From positions 46,943-110,942 of the forward strand of contig NZ_FOGD01000010.1 of assembly GCF_900111115.1 (NCBI RefSeq): a stretch of DNA of 64,000 nucleotides, written 5' to 3'. Positions 54,137-63,800 of this stretch are shown here, piece after piece. A model generated the notes under the pieces. It saw only the letters and a list, made by a program, of their open reading frames with translations, had not been told where the DNA came from and searched no databases. Each line of letters starts with the position of its first letter. Within the stretch, counting starts at the first letter, position 1. Source of the DNA: Giesbergeria anulus (GTDB lineage: Bacteria; Pseudomonadota; Gammaproteobacteria; Burkholderiales; Burkholderiaceae_C). A program made the position numbers and the translations under genes.

Positions 54137-54631
54137 TTACCTTGCCGCTTGCGCTACGCTGGCATCGGTGTGGATTAGCTCTATAGGGTGGCGCTGGCCT
54201 GCCAAGTAGTCTTCAATACACCGCAGCACCAGCGGGCTGCGGTGGCGTTCTGTGCTAGCGCGCAGTTCTTCGAGTGTTAGCCAAACCGGGCCGATGATGC
54301 CGTCGTCTAACGGGCGCTCAGGATAGTGTTCTCCTAGAGTGCCACAAAAGGCAAAGCGCAGGTAAGTAATGTCATGCCCGGTACGGGTGCGGGTAAAACG
54401 GTTGAGATACACCCCCACCAGCCCGGTTGGCGTGAAGTCGTAGGCCGTCTCTTCCAGCACCTCGCGAGCGCAGGCTGCCACAGGTGATTCTCCGGGGTCT
54501 AAATGCCCAGCAGGGTTGTTCAGGCGCAGACCATCGGCGGTGTTTTCCTCGATCAGCATGAATTTCCCGTCGCGCTCAATGATGGCGGCCACGGTGACAT
54601 TGGGTTTCCAGCGGTTTGGCATGGGCCACAT
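54137..54631 (-). CDS. Nudix hydrolase (NudJ-like)
   Basis: This 164-aa protein has the Nudix box: GHLDPGESPVAACAREVLEETAYDFTP, matching GX5EX7REUXEEXGU with Ala in place of the last Gly. The fold start NVTVAAIIERDGKFMLIEE and the length resemble NudJ (phosphatase YmfB), which removes phosphates from nucleotides and thiamin or isoprenyl pyrophosphates. The start may be 54631 or 54622. NudJ is often near mnmA in relatives; here it is 10 kb away. Confidence 0.85.
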   Translation of the reverse strand: MWPMPNRWKPNVTVAAIIERDGKFMLIEENTADGLRLNNPAGHLDPGESPVAACAREVLEETAYDFTPTGLVGVYLNRFTRTRTGHDITYLRFAFCGTLGEHYPERPLDDGIIGPVWLTLEELRASTERHRSPLVLRCIEDYLAGQRHPIELIHTDASVAQAAR

Positions 54632-54780
54632 TATCGCTACCGGCTGTGATGCGTTCTTGCGCGGCCTAGCGGAACTGCTACCGAGACCCCGTACTCTGAG
54701 CAGACATTCAGAAACCACGCATGGAGCGTCTGCTGCCATGATGTTCACCCTACCCGTTCCACCGCTACAGGAGTTTTGCC

Positions 54781-55845
54781 ATGAATCTCGAACAACAGCG
54801 TGCCTTGCTCACCATTGCCCTGTACGCTGCCTTTGCCGATGGGCACAAGGCCGAAACTGAGCGCGAAACCATTCGCCAGATGGCCGAATCTCTCTGTGAT
54901 GCCCAAGGTGGCTACCCACTCACCTCCTTGTACCAAGATGTGCTATTGCGCCGGGTGTCGGTGGCGGGTGCTGTGCAAGCGTTAAGCGATCCGGCCCATC
55001 GCCAGCTAGCCTACGAGATGGCGGTGTGCGTTTGTGATGCCGATGGCAGCCAAAGTGAGCCAGAGCGCCTGTTTTTGGCCGATTTGCGCCGCCAATGTGG
55101 TCTGTCTACTGAGGCGGTGCAGGTGTTTGAAGCACAAGCCAATACGGTAGCGGCTTGGGCTGCGTCGGTGCCCGCAGTAGCCCCTGCACCTGCCAGCACC
55201 CCTTTGCCCGGAGCAGGCTTGTTTGCACAGTGGGGCGCACCGGCAGCCGCTGCTACCGCTGTGGCTACCACGGCAGCTATGGTTGCAGCCCCCGCACCTG
55301 TGCCCGCTACCGCCCAGCCGCCACTAGAGGCCGAGCTGGATAAGAGCATCCTCAACTACGCCATCCTTAATGGCGCGCTAGAGCTATTGCCCCAGTCTTG
55401 GGCCTCGATGGCTATTATCCCGTTGCAGATAAAAATGGTTTACGCCATCGGCAAGGCGCATGGCGTGGAGTTAGATACCGGCCATATCAAAGAATTCATT
55501 GCCGCCGCTGGGGTCGGCCTCACGTCGCAGTATCTGGAGCAGTTTGGCCGCAAGCTCATTGGTGGCATGTTGGGCAAAGCTCTGGGAAAAACAGCGGGCA
55601 AACTCGGTGGCACCGCCACCGGCATGGCCTTCTCGTTTGCCACTACTTACGCCTTGGGGCAACTGGCCAAGCGTTACTACGCCGGTGGGCGCAGCATGAG
55701 CACCAGTGTGCTGCGTTCAAGTTACCAAGACCTGCTGGCCCCCGCCAAACAACTGCAAACTCAGTATCTGCCGCAGATGCAGCAAAAAGCCACCACGCTC
55801 GATGTTGCCCAAATCATGGCATTGGTCAAGGGCCGGGGGCTTTAA
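54781..55845 (+). CDS. TerB-like N-terminal domain with DUF697-like C-terminal region
   Basis: This 354-aa protein has an N-terminal helical TerB-like domain (LLTIALYAAFADGHKAETERE, then AVCVCDADGSQSEPER), an Ala/Pro-rich linker (about 130-185) and a C-terminal region with amphipathic helices (SWASMAIIPLQIKMVYAIG, FGRKLIGGMLGKALGKTAG), similar to DUF697/YcjF-like segments. The role is unknown; it may sense stress at the membrane. An ACAGGAG site precedes the start. Confidence 0.6.
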   Translation: MNLEQQRALLTIALYAAFADGHKAETERETIRQMAESLCDAQGGYPLTSLYQDVLLRRVSVAGAVQALSDPAHRQLAYEMAVCVCDADGSQSEPERLFLADLRRQCGLSTEAVQVFEAQANTVAAWAASVPAVAPAPASTPLPGAGLFAQWGAPAAAATAVATTAAMVAAPAPVPATAQPPLEAELDKSILNYAILNGALELLPQSWASMAIIPLQIKMVYAIGKAHGVELDTGHIKEFIAAAGVGLTSQYLEQFGRKLIGGMLGKALGKTAGKLGGTATGMAFSFATTYALGQLAKRYYAGGRSMSTSVLRSSYQDLLAPAKQLQTQYLPQMQQKATTLDVAQIMALVKGRGL

Positions 55846-55975
55846 ATCGGCAACCTTTGTGCGCTGGATCAGATTTGCTGTGGGTAGAGATCGGGGCAAT
55901 CTCGTCTGGTAATGCAAAAATGCGAGCTCTCTGTGTCTTTCAATTTTCTGTTTGACCTTTTTGAAGGAAGCTTGT

Positions 55976-57583
55976 ATGTTACCTATGTCCCCGCCACCAA
56001 GGCGCAGCCTCTTGATTGGCACCCGTCTGGCGCTCGGATTTGGTCTACTCATTGCCATGATGCTGTGCATGGTGCTGGTCAGTTTGCATTGTCTTACCGA
56101 TGTGGCTGATGCCAACAGCCAACTGATCGAAGTCGATTGGGTTAAGGCCGATGCAGCCAACACCCTGAGCACTATCGCTTTGGCAAATACCCGGCGCACC
56201 ATCGAGATCGTGACTGCTCCTGATGCCACCCACCGCGCCAAGATGCGCGCCGAGATTGTGGCCGCCCGCAATACGTTTGTAGAGGCTTTCAAAACCCTGC
56301 AAACCTTGGTCGAGTTGCCCGAAGCCAAGGCCCTGCTAGCCGAGGCCGAGCAGGCGCGGAGCCGCTACGTGACCTCGCAGGCCAAGCTCAATGCGCTGGT
56401 CGATGCTGGACAGCTAGAAGAAGCCGCGCTAGAGATGAATACTCACACACTGCCTGAGCTCAATACCGTGCAGCAGCGTGTTGATGCACTGGCCAAACTA
56501 GAGCAGCGCCAAGTGGTCAAAAGCGGTGCCATTGCCCGTGAGCAAGCTCATGCCGGGCGTGTGTTACTGCTCATAATCGGTGGCTGTGGGTTGTTCAGTG
56601 CCATCGTGCTGGCCCTGTGGATTACGCGCTCCATCACCACCCCCCTGCGCAGCGCAGTGGAAGTGGCACGGGCCGTGGCAGCCGGTGATTTAACCAGCCA
56701 TATTCACGTCCATTCCACCGACGAAACCGGCCAATTGCTGCAAGCCCTGCAAGATATGAACGCCGGTTTGGCCCGTATCGTCACGCAGGTGCGCAGCGGC
56801 AGCGACACCATAGCCACCGCCACTGGGCAGATTGCGGCTGGTAACCAAGACCTGTCCTCACGCACCGAAGAGCAAGCCAGCGCTTTGCAGCAAACCGCAG
56901 CCTCCATGCAAGAGTTGGCCAACACCGTTAAACAAAACTTTGATAGCGGTAAACATGCCAACGCCCTAGCCGAATCGGCAGCGCAAGTGGCGGTCAGGGG
57001 GGGCCATGTGGTGTCTGAAGTGGTACACACCATGGAAGCGATCAATACCTCCTCGCGCAAAATTGCCGACATCATCAGTGTCATTGATGGCATCGCGTTT
57101 CAAACCAACATTTTGGCGCTCAACGCAGCGGTAGAAGCGGCGCGTGCTGGTGAGCAGGGGCGCGGTTTTGCGGTAGTCGCCTCTGAGGTGCGCGCCTTGG
57201 CTGGGCGCAGTGCCGCCGCAGCCAAAGAAATCAAGGACCTGATTGATGCGTCGGTGGGCAACGTCAGTGCCGGTTGTTCGCTCGTAGAGCAAGCAGGCAG
57301 CACGATGGATGAAATTGTCGTCAGCGTGCGTCGAGTGGCTGACATCATGGGGGAAATCGGTACCGCCAGCCAAGACCAGACCGAAGGCATTGAGCAAATC
57401 AACCAAGCCATGTTGCAGATGGACCAAGTCACGCAGCAAAATGCAGCTTTGGTTGAAGAGGCTGCCGCTGCTGCCCAAGCACTGGAGCAACAGGCGCACA
57501 CCCTGGTGCAAACGGCCAGCGTTTTTCGCCTAGGAGATGCACATGGTGCTTCCTCCAGAGCGCTGGTGCTACAAGGCAGCTGA
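55976..57583 (+). CDS. Methyl-accepting chemotaxis protein
   Basis: This 535-aa chemoreceptor has membrane helices near residues 12-35 and 190-215, a four-helix-bundle type ligand domain between them (about 155 residues), HAMP, and the conserved signalling tip [20 protein letters not shown]. The start at 55976 is supported by GAAGGAAGC. It is followed by a solute-binding receptor and a c-di-GMP enzyme in the same direction, suggesting a local signalling group. Confidence 0.92.
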   Translation: MLPMSPPPRRSLLIGTRLALGFGLLIAMMLCMVLVSLHCLTDVADANSQLIEVDWVKADAANTLSTIALANTRRTIEIVTAPDATHRAKMRAEIVAARNTFVEAFKTLQTLVELPEAKALLAEAEQARSRYVTSQAKLNALVDAGQLEEAALEMNTHTLPELNTVQQRVDALAKLEQRQVVKSGAIAREQAHAGRVLLLIIGGCGLFSAIVLALWITRSITTPLRSAVEVARAVAAGDLTSHIHVHSTDETGQLLQALQDMNAGLARIVTQVRSGSDTIATATGQIAAGNQDLSSRTEEQASALQQTAASMQELANTVKQNFDSGKHANALAESAAQVAVRGGHVVSEVVHTMEAINTSSRKIADIISVIDGIAFQTNILALNAAVEAARAGEQGRGFAVVASEVRALAGRSAAAAKEIKDLIDASVGNVSAGCSLVEQAGSTMDEIVVSVRRVADIMGEIGTASQDQTEGIEQINQAMLQMDQVTQQNAALVEEAAAAAQALEQQAHTLVQTASVFRLGDAHGASSRALVLQGS

Positions 57584-57620
57584 ACTTGGTGCTTTTGATT
57601 TTTTTGCGTAAATTTGTACC

Positions 57621-58421
57621 ATGAAGCGCTGTTTTTCCTTCACCGCTCTGTGTTTAGCGGGGGTTTTTGCCCTGCACAGCCAAGCTGCCGACGAACCCAG
57701 CCGTTTGCAGCGCATTCAGGCCAGCCAAACGTTGCGGGTGTGCATTTGGCCTGACTACTACGGCATCTCATTTCGCAACCCCAAAACGCAACTGCTCTCC
57801 GGCATAGATATCGACAATGCGCACGATTTGGCCAAGGCACTGGGTGCCAAGGCCGAGTTTGTTGACAGCTCGTTTGCCACTTTAGTCGAAGATGTGACCC
57901 AAGACCGTTGCGACATCGCCATGTTTGCCATCGGCATCACGCCAGCCCGCCAAGAAAAACTGCACTTTACCCAGCCGCACTTGGCCAGCGACATCTACGC
58001 CATCACCACCAAAACCAACCGACGCATCCAAGCGTGGGCTGATATTGACAAGCCTGGCACGGTGGTAGTGGTAGCCAAGGGCACACTGCACGAGCCGATC
58101 ATGAAAGAGCGGCTGCAATGGGCCCAGTTGCGCGTGGTCGATACCCCGGCGGCGCGCGAGCAAGAGGTGCAATCGGGCCGGGCTGACGTGTTTATGACCG
58201 ACTACCCCTTCAGCCGCCGTATGCTCGACCGCAGCGATTGGGCACGGCTGGTATCACCCAACAGCACTTTTCACATCACACCCTATGCATGGGCCATGCA
58301 CCCCCACGACAGTCGTTTGCATGTGCGCGTTGAGCAGGTGCTGGCTGATATGAAACGTGATGGTCGTTTGCGCGCCAATGCCCAACGCCACGGACTCGAG
58401 CCTATTGTGGTTGCCAAATAA
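57621..58421 (+). CDS. Family 3 periplasmic solute-binding protein
   Basis: This 266-aa protein has a signal peptide (LAGVFALHSQAAD) and the amino-acid receptor pattern RIQASQTLRVCIWPDYYGISFRNPKTQLLSGIDID, then DIAMFAIGITPARQEKLHFTQPH. No ABC permease is nearby; such orphan receptors often feed chemoreceptors or c-di-GMP enzymes with N-terminal sensor domains, and both neighbours are of these types. The ligand is unknown. Confidence 0.85.
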   Translation: MKRCFSFTALCLAGVFALHSQAADEPSRLQRIQASQTLRVCIWPDYYGISFRNPKTQLLSGIDIDNAHDLAKALGAKAEFVDSSFATLVEDVTQDRCDIAMFAIGITPARQEKLHFTQPHLASDIYAITTKTNRRIQAWADIDKPGTVVVVAKGTLHEPIMKERLQWAQLRVVDTPAAREQEVQSGRADVFMTDYPFSRRMLDRSDWARLVSPNSTFHITPYAWAMHPHDSRLHVRVEQVLADMKRDGRLRANAQRHGLEPIVVAK

Positions 58422-58470
58422 GTAGCAAGCACAGAGTGCCTGCTGTGTTGTTTCCTCAATTTATCTTTTT

Positions 58471-61400
58471 ATGCTGTCTTCTGAGGTCAAACGACGCCAT
58501 GTTTTGTGGGTGCTCTCAGCGGTAGTTCTTGCAATTGGTTGGTTATCAGCGCTGGGCTTTACGCTTTGGCGCTTGCGTGAAGATGCACTGAGCAACGGCT
58601 TGGCGCAAGCTGTCATCCATGCCCGTCACTTTGAAGAGCATCTGACACAAACTATGCAGCTGATTGATTTTGCTGCCGAAAATATCAATCCGCTGTACAA
58701 GAACGGCATTGGGCCCAAAGATTTAGGCCCGCGCTTGCGTGAGCTGCTGCGGCCTATGCCCTATCTGCGCTCTATCGCTGTGCTGGATGAGCATGGGCAG
58801 GTGCTCGACAGCTCCAACCCGGCCAATATCGGCATGGTGATTGATTTGCAGGGTTTTTACCCGTCGCACAACCCTGAGGCCCCCATTTTGCGCATTGGCA
58901 ACCCTTGGCAGGGTCGCGATTTTGTGTCGGCCTCCATCGCCACCCAAGCGGCAGCCCTATCGCCCACCGAGCCTCACTTGGTGCCGGTACTGCGCAGGCT
59001 GTCGGGCACAGAAAAAACGCAGTGGCTGCTCACGGCCATCAACCCCGATTACTTCATTAACTACGCCAGCAACTTAATGGAGTCTGAGCACGGCTATGTG
59101 CAGTGGCTGCGTTACGACGATGTGCTGCTGATGTCGGCCTCTCCCCACGAACGTGCCGGAACCGCAGGTGCTGCTGGTCATTTTGCCCAAGGCATTGCCC
59201 GTCACGAACAAGGGGTGCTAGAGCAACAACTGCCCACTGGGCAACAAGTGTTGACCGCTTACCGGGTCTCCAGCCGTTTTCCGATTGTGGTGGCTGCACA
59301 GATAGATCGCGATGCCGTTTTAGCCCAATGGGCCACTGAGGCGCGGCGTTTGGCCGGTATTTTTGTGCCTAGTTTGTTGGCATTGGCCGTGGTCGGCTTT
59401 GCTGCGTTACGTCGGCAACAACGTCTGGCCCAACAGCAGGCGCAACTAGACGAAGAACGCAGTTTGGCCGCCAGTGTGTTCGAGAGCAGTTCCGATGCCA
59501 TCATCATCACGACTCCCGACGCCCATATCCTGTCGGTCAATCCCGCCTTTGAGCGCGTGACGGGCTATAGCACTGCCGAAGCATTAAACCTCAATCCACG
59601 TTTTATGGCGTCGGGAGTCCAAGACAGCACGTTTTATGCCCAGATGTGGGCCACCTTGCTGCGTTATGGTCATTGGGAAGGAGAGATTTTTAATCGACAC
59701 AAACAGGGTCACCTTTACACTGTTTTGCTGCGCATCAACGCCGTGAAAGACGCCGCCCACCAGTTGCGCCACTACGTTGGCACCATCACCGACGTTACCC
59801 AGAAAAACGCTGCCCAAGAGCAGCTCAAATTGGCGGCCAGCGTCTTTAGCCATGCCCGCGAGGGCATCATGATTACCTCACCGCAAGGCGACATGATTGA
59901 GGTCAATGCGGCTTTTTCACGCATTACGGGCTACCGCCGCGATGAAGTGATTGGTAAGAACTCCAACATGCTCAGTTCTGGGCGGCAAGGTGCTGATTTT
60001 TATGCCAACATGTGGGCCGAGCTGTCAGACAAAGGGCGCTGGACAGGTGAAATCTGGAACCGGCGCAAAAGTGGTGAGGTCTATGCCGAAATGCTCACCA
60101 TCAGCGCAGTGTGTGATGTTCACGCCAAGGTGCTGCGCTATGTGGCGCTGTTTTCAGATATCTCACAGCAAAAAGAAAACGAAAAACGTCTAGAGCACAT
60201 CGCCCACTACGACGCCTTGACAGGCCTGCCCAACCGTGTGCTACTGGCCGACCGCTTGCGCCAAGCGATAGTGCAGGCCGGGCGTTATGCTAAAAAACTA
60301 GCAGTGGTGTTTTTGGATTTGGATGGGTTTAAAGCTATCAATGACACCTATGGTCACGCAATGGGCGATAAGCTGCTGATCGAGTTGGCGGTACGTATGC
60401 AGCACGCCCTGCGTGATGGTGACACCATTGCCCGTATTGGCGGTGACGAGTTTGTGGCGGTGTTGGCTGGTTTGTCACAGCACGAGGCCGCTGGCGTGGT
60501 GCTCGATCGCTTGCTGATCGCCGCAGCCCAGCCCGTGTTGACCGATGGTGTCGCACTACAAGTGTCTGCCAGCGTGGGTGTGGCGTTCTTTCCGCAGTCT
60601 GAAGAGGTCGATGCCGATCAACTTTTGCGCCAAGCTGACCAAGCCATGTACCAAGCCAAGGTGACGGGCAAAAACCGCTACCATGTCTTTGATGCCGAGC
60701 AAGATCGCCACCTGCGTGGACACCATGAGGGCCTAGAAAACATCCGTCAAGCCCTGCAAAAAGACGAGTTTGCGCTGTATTACCAACCCAAGGTAAACAT
60801 GCGTACCGGCGAGGTGGTGGGGGCCGAGGCCCTGATTCGCTGGCTGCACCCTGAGCGTGGCGTGCTGGCACCAGCAGCCTTTTTGCCCGCCTTAGAGAGC
60901 GATGAGCTTGCGGTGCAAATGGGCGAATGGGTGCTAGAGACAGCCATGGCCCAAATTGAGACATGGAAGGCACAGGGATTAAGCCTTCCGGTCAGTGTCA
61001 ATATGGACGCACGCCAATTGCAGCAGCCCGATTTTGTCACCCGGCTGCGCCACTTGTTGGCCCTGCATCCCCATATCGGTGCCGGTGACTTAGAGTTAGA
61101 GGTGCTAGAAACCAATGCGCTGGACGATATTCCGGGCATCTCGCGCTTGATGGACGCCTGCCACGAGATGGGAGTAGGCTTTGCTTTGGACGACTTTGGC
61201 ACCGGCTACTCATCCTTGACCTATCTGCGCCGCCTACCGGCCAAACTGCTCAAAATTGACCAAAGTTTCGTTCGTGACATGCTCGATGATCCCGATGACA
61301 TGGCGATTCTCGAAGGCGTGTTGGGGTTGGCACGGGTATTTCGGCGCCAAGTGATTGCCGAAGGGGTTGAGACCGTGGCGCACGGGGTGATGTTGCTGCG

Positions 61401-61863
61401 CTTGGGTTGTGAGTGGGGCCAAGGCTACGCCATTGCCAGGCCTATGCCTGCAACCGAGATGCCAAACTGGCTAGCTACATGGCGCCCTGAGCCTTCTTGG
61501 CTTCATCTGCCGCACGCCCAGCGCGACGATTTACCACTGTTGTTTGCGATGGTTGAGCACCGCGCATGGGTGACAGGCATCACTAGCTACCTGCGCGGTG
61601 AGCGTTCTACCGCGCCCGTGTTAGATTTGCAAAACTGCCGCTTTAGCCACTGGTTGCAACACGAGGGCGGGCGCAAGCGTCATGCGGACAACGCTATGTT
61701 GGAAAAAATTGAGCAGTTGCACCAAAAAATCCACGCTCAGGCCGAAGCTTTGGTAGCGCTCAAACACCAAGGCCAGGAAGAAATAGTGCTAGAGCGTCTC
61801 CCTGACATTTATGTGCTGCGTGATGCGTTGTTAGAAAAACTCCCCATGCTGCTAGAAGTGTAA
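58471..61863 (+). CDS. Membrane-bound dual GGDEF-EAL protein with PAS and CZB domains
   Basis: This 1130-aa protein has a first membrane helix (about 15-35), a Cache-like periplasmic domain (about 45-285), a second helix (about 290-312), two PAS domains (about 335-450, 455-575), GGDEF (motif RIGGDEF near 654), EAL (EALIRW near 783, ExLE, DDFGTGYSS, KIDQSFV and AEGVET kept) and a C-terminal CZB zinc-binding domain (HRAWVTG near 1029, CRFSHWL, HQKIHAQ). Both c-di-GMP catalytic sites look intact. CZB suggests control by zinc or oxidants. Confidence 0.92.
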   Translation: MLSSEVKRRHVLWVLSAVVLAIGWLSALGFTLWRLREDALSNGLAQAVIHARHFEEHLTQTMQLIDFAAENINPLYKNGIGPKDLGPRLRELLRPMPYLRSIAVLDEHGQVLDSSNPANIGMVIDLQGFYPSHNPEAPILRIGNPWQGRDFVSASIATQAAALSPTEPHLVPVLRRLSGTEKTQWLLTAINPDYFINYASNLMESEHGYVQWLRYDDVLLMSASPHERAGTAGAAGHFAQGIARHEQGVLEQQLPTGQQVLTAYRVSSRFPIVVAAQIDRDAVLAQWATEARRLAGIFVPSLLALAVVGFAALRRQQRLAQQQAQLDEERSLAASVFESSSDAIIITTPDAHILSVNPAFERVTGYSTAEALNLNPRFMASGVQDSTFYAQMWATLLRYGHWEGEIFNRHKQGHLYTVLLRINAVKDAAHQLRHYVGTITDVTQKNAAQEQLKLAASVFSHAREGIMITSPQGDMIEVNAAFSRITGYRRDEVIGKNSNMLSSGRQGADFYANMWAELSDKGRWTGEIWNRRKSGEVYAEMLTISAVCDVHAKVLRYVALFSDISQQKENEKRLEHIAHYDALTGLPNRVLLADRLRQAIVQAGRYAKKLAVVFLDLDGFKAINDTYGHAMGDKLLIELAVRMQHALRDGDTIARIGGDEFVAVLAGLSQHEAAGVVLDRLLIAAAQPVLTDGVALQVSASVGVAFFPQSEEVDADQLLRQADQAMYQAKVTGKNRYHVFDAEQDRHLRGHHEGLENIRQALQKDEFALYYQPKVNMRTGEVVGAEALIRWLHPERGVLAPAAFLPALESDELAVQMGEWVLETAMAQIETWKAQGLSLPVSVNMDARQLQQPDFVTRLRHLLALHPHIGAGDLELEVLETNALDDIPGISRLMDACHEMGVGFALDDFGTGYSSLTYLRRLPAKLLKIDQSFVRDMLDDPDDMAILEGVLGLARVFRRQVIAEGVETVAHGVMLLRLGCEWGQGYAIARPMPATEMPNWLATWRPEPSWLHLPHAQRDDLPLLFAMVEHRAWVTGITSYLRGERSTAPVLDLQNCRFSHWLQHEGGRKRHADNAMLEKIEQLHQKIHAQAEALVALKHQGQEEIVLERLPDIYVLRDALLEKLPMLLEV

Positions 61864-61942
61864 TGGGTCATGGCGTGCCGTGCCATACCAACCGAATGGC
61901 ACTTTCGTAGGCCATTCGACACAGATACCCAAGGAGAAAAAA

Positions 61943-62380
61943 ATGGCTTATTTTGTTTGGGCTGATGACATGGTCATCGACAATGGAACCATTGACCAAG
62001 ACCATCGAAAATTGGTCGATCAAGTCAATGCACTGCACACCGCCACTATCGACGGTCGAGGCAACGAGATTGTGGGGCAGCTGCTAGAGCGGGTCATTGC
62101 CGATACCGAAGAGCACCTGCGCCATGAAGAGCACGAAATGGCCTTGGCCCAGTTTCCCGACCTAGAACGGCACAAACACACCCACGTACTGTTTGTGGCC
62201 CAACTGCACGAGCTGCAGCGCAAACACCGCGAAGGCAGCATGACAGTAGCCTCTCAGTTATCTACCACCCTGCGCGACTGGCTGTCCTTGCACATTCGTC
62301 GCAACGACAGAGAGCTGCGCGTCTTTTTACAAAAAAAGAATCGCGCCACCGCACCTGCAGTGGTGCGCGCACTCAAGTAA
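61943..62380 (+). CDS. Bacteriohemerythrin
   Basis: This 145-aa hemerythrin has the di-iron ligands in IDQDHRKLV, HLRHEEHEMA, HKHTHVLF and HIRRND. Single-domain hemerythrins bind O2 or NO and are linked to aerotaxis and storage. AAGGAGAAAAAA fixes the start. It follows the c-di-GMP enzyme and overlaps the convergent hemerythrin gene by 8 bp at the 3' ends. Confidence 0.93.
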   Translation: MAYFVWADDMVIDNGTIDQDHRKLVDQVNALHTATIDGRGNEIVGQLLERVIADTEEHLRHEEHEMALAQFPDLERHKHTHVLFVAQLHELQRKHREGSMTVASQLSTTLRDWLSLHIRRNDRELRVFLQKKNRATAPAVVRALK

Positions 62381-62780
62381 TGCCGTGGGCTTGCAAAAAA
62401 GGCACGTAGGTCTTGTCGGTGCGCATGATGTGTTCCAGCAGCCAGTGCTTTAAAAACTCCATCAGCTCATAAGGCAGGTGCTGCCCGTCCTCAAAATCGG
62501 TCAGGGCGCTCATGATGGTGCTGGTAAAGTGGTTGTGCATCGCCTCGTGTTCTAAGAGATCGGGGTAGTTGTGGCGCTCAAACCACTCTTCTTCCATGAT
62601 GAAGTGGTTCATGGTGTAGTCCATCAGCCCCTCCAGCACATGGCCAATCGCCCCCCGGTCTAGCGTCTCTGCCGTCAGGGCATCGTGCAGCTCATTGATC
62701 AAATCCACCAGTACCCGGTGTTGCTCGTCCACCTCCTTGATACCCACAGCAATTGCATCACTCCATGGCATGAATGTCAT
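62373..62780 (-). CDS. Bacteriohemerythrin
   Basis: This 135-aa protein has the hemerythrin set VDEQHRVLVDL, MNHFIMEEEWFE, HEAMHNHF and HIMRTDKTY. It is only distantly similar to its convergent neighbour, so the pair is not a recent duplication. Its 3' end overlaps the other gene by 8 bp, which could allow antisense interference. AAGGAGAGACC precedes the start. Confidence 0.93.
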   Translation of the reverse strand: MTFMPWSDAIAVGIKEVDEQHRVLVDLINELHDALTAETLDRGAIGHVLEGLMDYTMNHFIMEEEWFERHNYPDLLEHEAMHNHFTSTIMSALTDFEDGQHLPYELMEFLKHWLLEHIMRTDKTYVPFLQAHGIT

Positions 62781-62946
62781 CTGGTCTCTCCTTTGGTAGG
62801 GGCGCGATTGTCAGTACCCAATGCTTAAGCATGGTAAACGCAGAAGCCACCACTCTATCGCGTGGATTAACACCTGTTTTTCATCTGTTGGTAGCTTTTA
62901 CAGCGTTGTTGTTGGGGTTGGTTGCCCCTGTTACTTTTAGTTCCAT

Positions 62947-63312
62947 TCAGTCTGTGGGCGGCAACTTCTCCCATTCAAGGTTAGCGTCACAACCCGTGCC
63001 AGCGGCAATCCAGCGCTGTGCCCGTTGGCTGCACCAGCGCAGCAGCCAAGGGTGATGCCATCCGGTGATTTGTTCTGGGTTTGCCAGCAAGCCGCACAGA
63101 TAACGCTGTTGGCTATCGCTCCACAGCAGTGCCTTACAGGCACCAGTGCGCCGCCGCGACACCCACATGCCCAGTGGACACGGTGCAGTCAGACAACACA
63201 GTCCGCAGCCATTGCATGGTGCTCCCAAGGCTGGTTTGGTGGGAGCCTGCGGGTGCCAAGCCACCACCGCCAGCACCGACGGGCAAGCATGTTGCTTGTC
63301 TGAAATGGTCAT
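62947..63312 (-). CDS. YkgJ-type cysteine-cluster protein
   Basis: This 121-aa protein has the cluster PCNGCGLCCLTAPCPLG and later Cys residues (GACKALL, YLCGLL, RWCSQR, GTGCDAN), the form of small zinc/iron-chelating YkgJ-like proteins of unknown function. It faces the rRNA leader region. The interval 62781-62946 has no gene. Confidence 0.8.
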   Translation of the reverse strand: MTISDKQHACPSVLAVVAWHPQAPTKPALGAPCNGCGLCCLTAPCPLGMWVSRRRTGACKALLWSDSQQRYLCGLLANPEQITGWHHPWLLRWCSQRAQRWIAAGTGCDANLEWEKLPPTD

Positions 63313-63499
63313 ACCTTCATTGCAAGGCGCTGCTGTTTAGCGCAAAGGTGGAGAGAGCCAATTTGGCATACTTTAATTGGGGAGTCCACATTCCATGATG
63401 ATGTTCCCCGGTATTCGAGTCCCCGTCCTATTCGCAATAAAGCATCTGGCCGGAGCTTATTTGGTTGTGGTAGCGAGTGTACTGATGGTGCTAGGTCGG

Positions 63500-63575
63500 C
63501 TCTTGTACGAAAACTATCTGCTGCGCACAGGCTGCCAGTGGCGCGCCTTGCCCAGCGGGTTTCCCAGTGACGTGC
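63500..63575 (+). pseudogene. IS5-family transposase remnant
   Basis: The translated segment YLLRTGCQWRALPSGFPS (63515-63568) matches the N-terminal region of IS5-family transposases (typically YxLRTGCQWRxLPxDFP). Both sides lack transposase sequence and no inverted repeats are visible, so it is a decayed fragment. The surrounding 63313-63638 holds no other recognisable gene. Confidence 0.6.
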
Positions 63576-63638
63576 TGTGCCGATGTGGCACACTCCAAAC
63601 CAGTCCGTAACTAAGAAAGCATCTTTTTTGCACAACTT

Positions 63639-63668
63639 TTGCCATAGTGGCAAAAACCGGTGTAGAAT
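63639..63668 (+). promoter_or_regulatory. rRNA operon promoter P1
   Basis: TTGCCA (63639-63644) and TAGAAT (63663-63668) are 18 bp apart. The downstream sequence AATTCAAGGCTTCGCTG is repeated after the second promoter, so both share a start-site region. Confidence 0.6.
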
Positions 63669-63770
63669 TCAAGGCTTCGCTGCTCGGTGATGTTGCTTCT
63701 AAATAGAAGTTGTGTTGTTGGGTAGCGGTAAGAATTTCAGATTGTTGGTTGATGTTAAATCCCCCACAGT

Positions 63771-63800
63771 TTGACAGGAAATAAAAAGTCCTGTTATAAT
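63771..63800 (+). promoter_or_regulatory. rRNA operon promoter P2
   Basis: A consensus TTGACA (63771-63776) and consensus TATAAT (63795-63800), 18 bp apart, followed by the repeated TCAAGGCTTCGCTG. It is the strongest promoter in the window and reads toward the 16S gene just outside. Confidence 0.85.

Noticed and set aside
63309..63653. A 114-codon minus-strand frame before the rRNA promoters
   Set aside because: It has no ribosome site or family signature and overlaps the IS5-like fragment read on the other strand.
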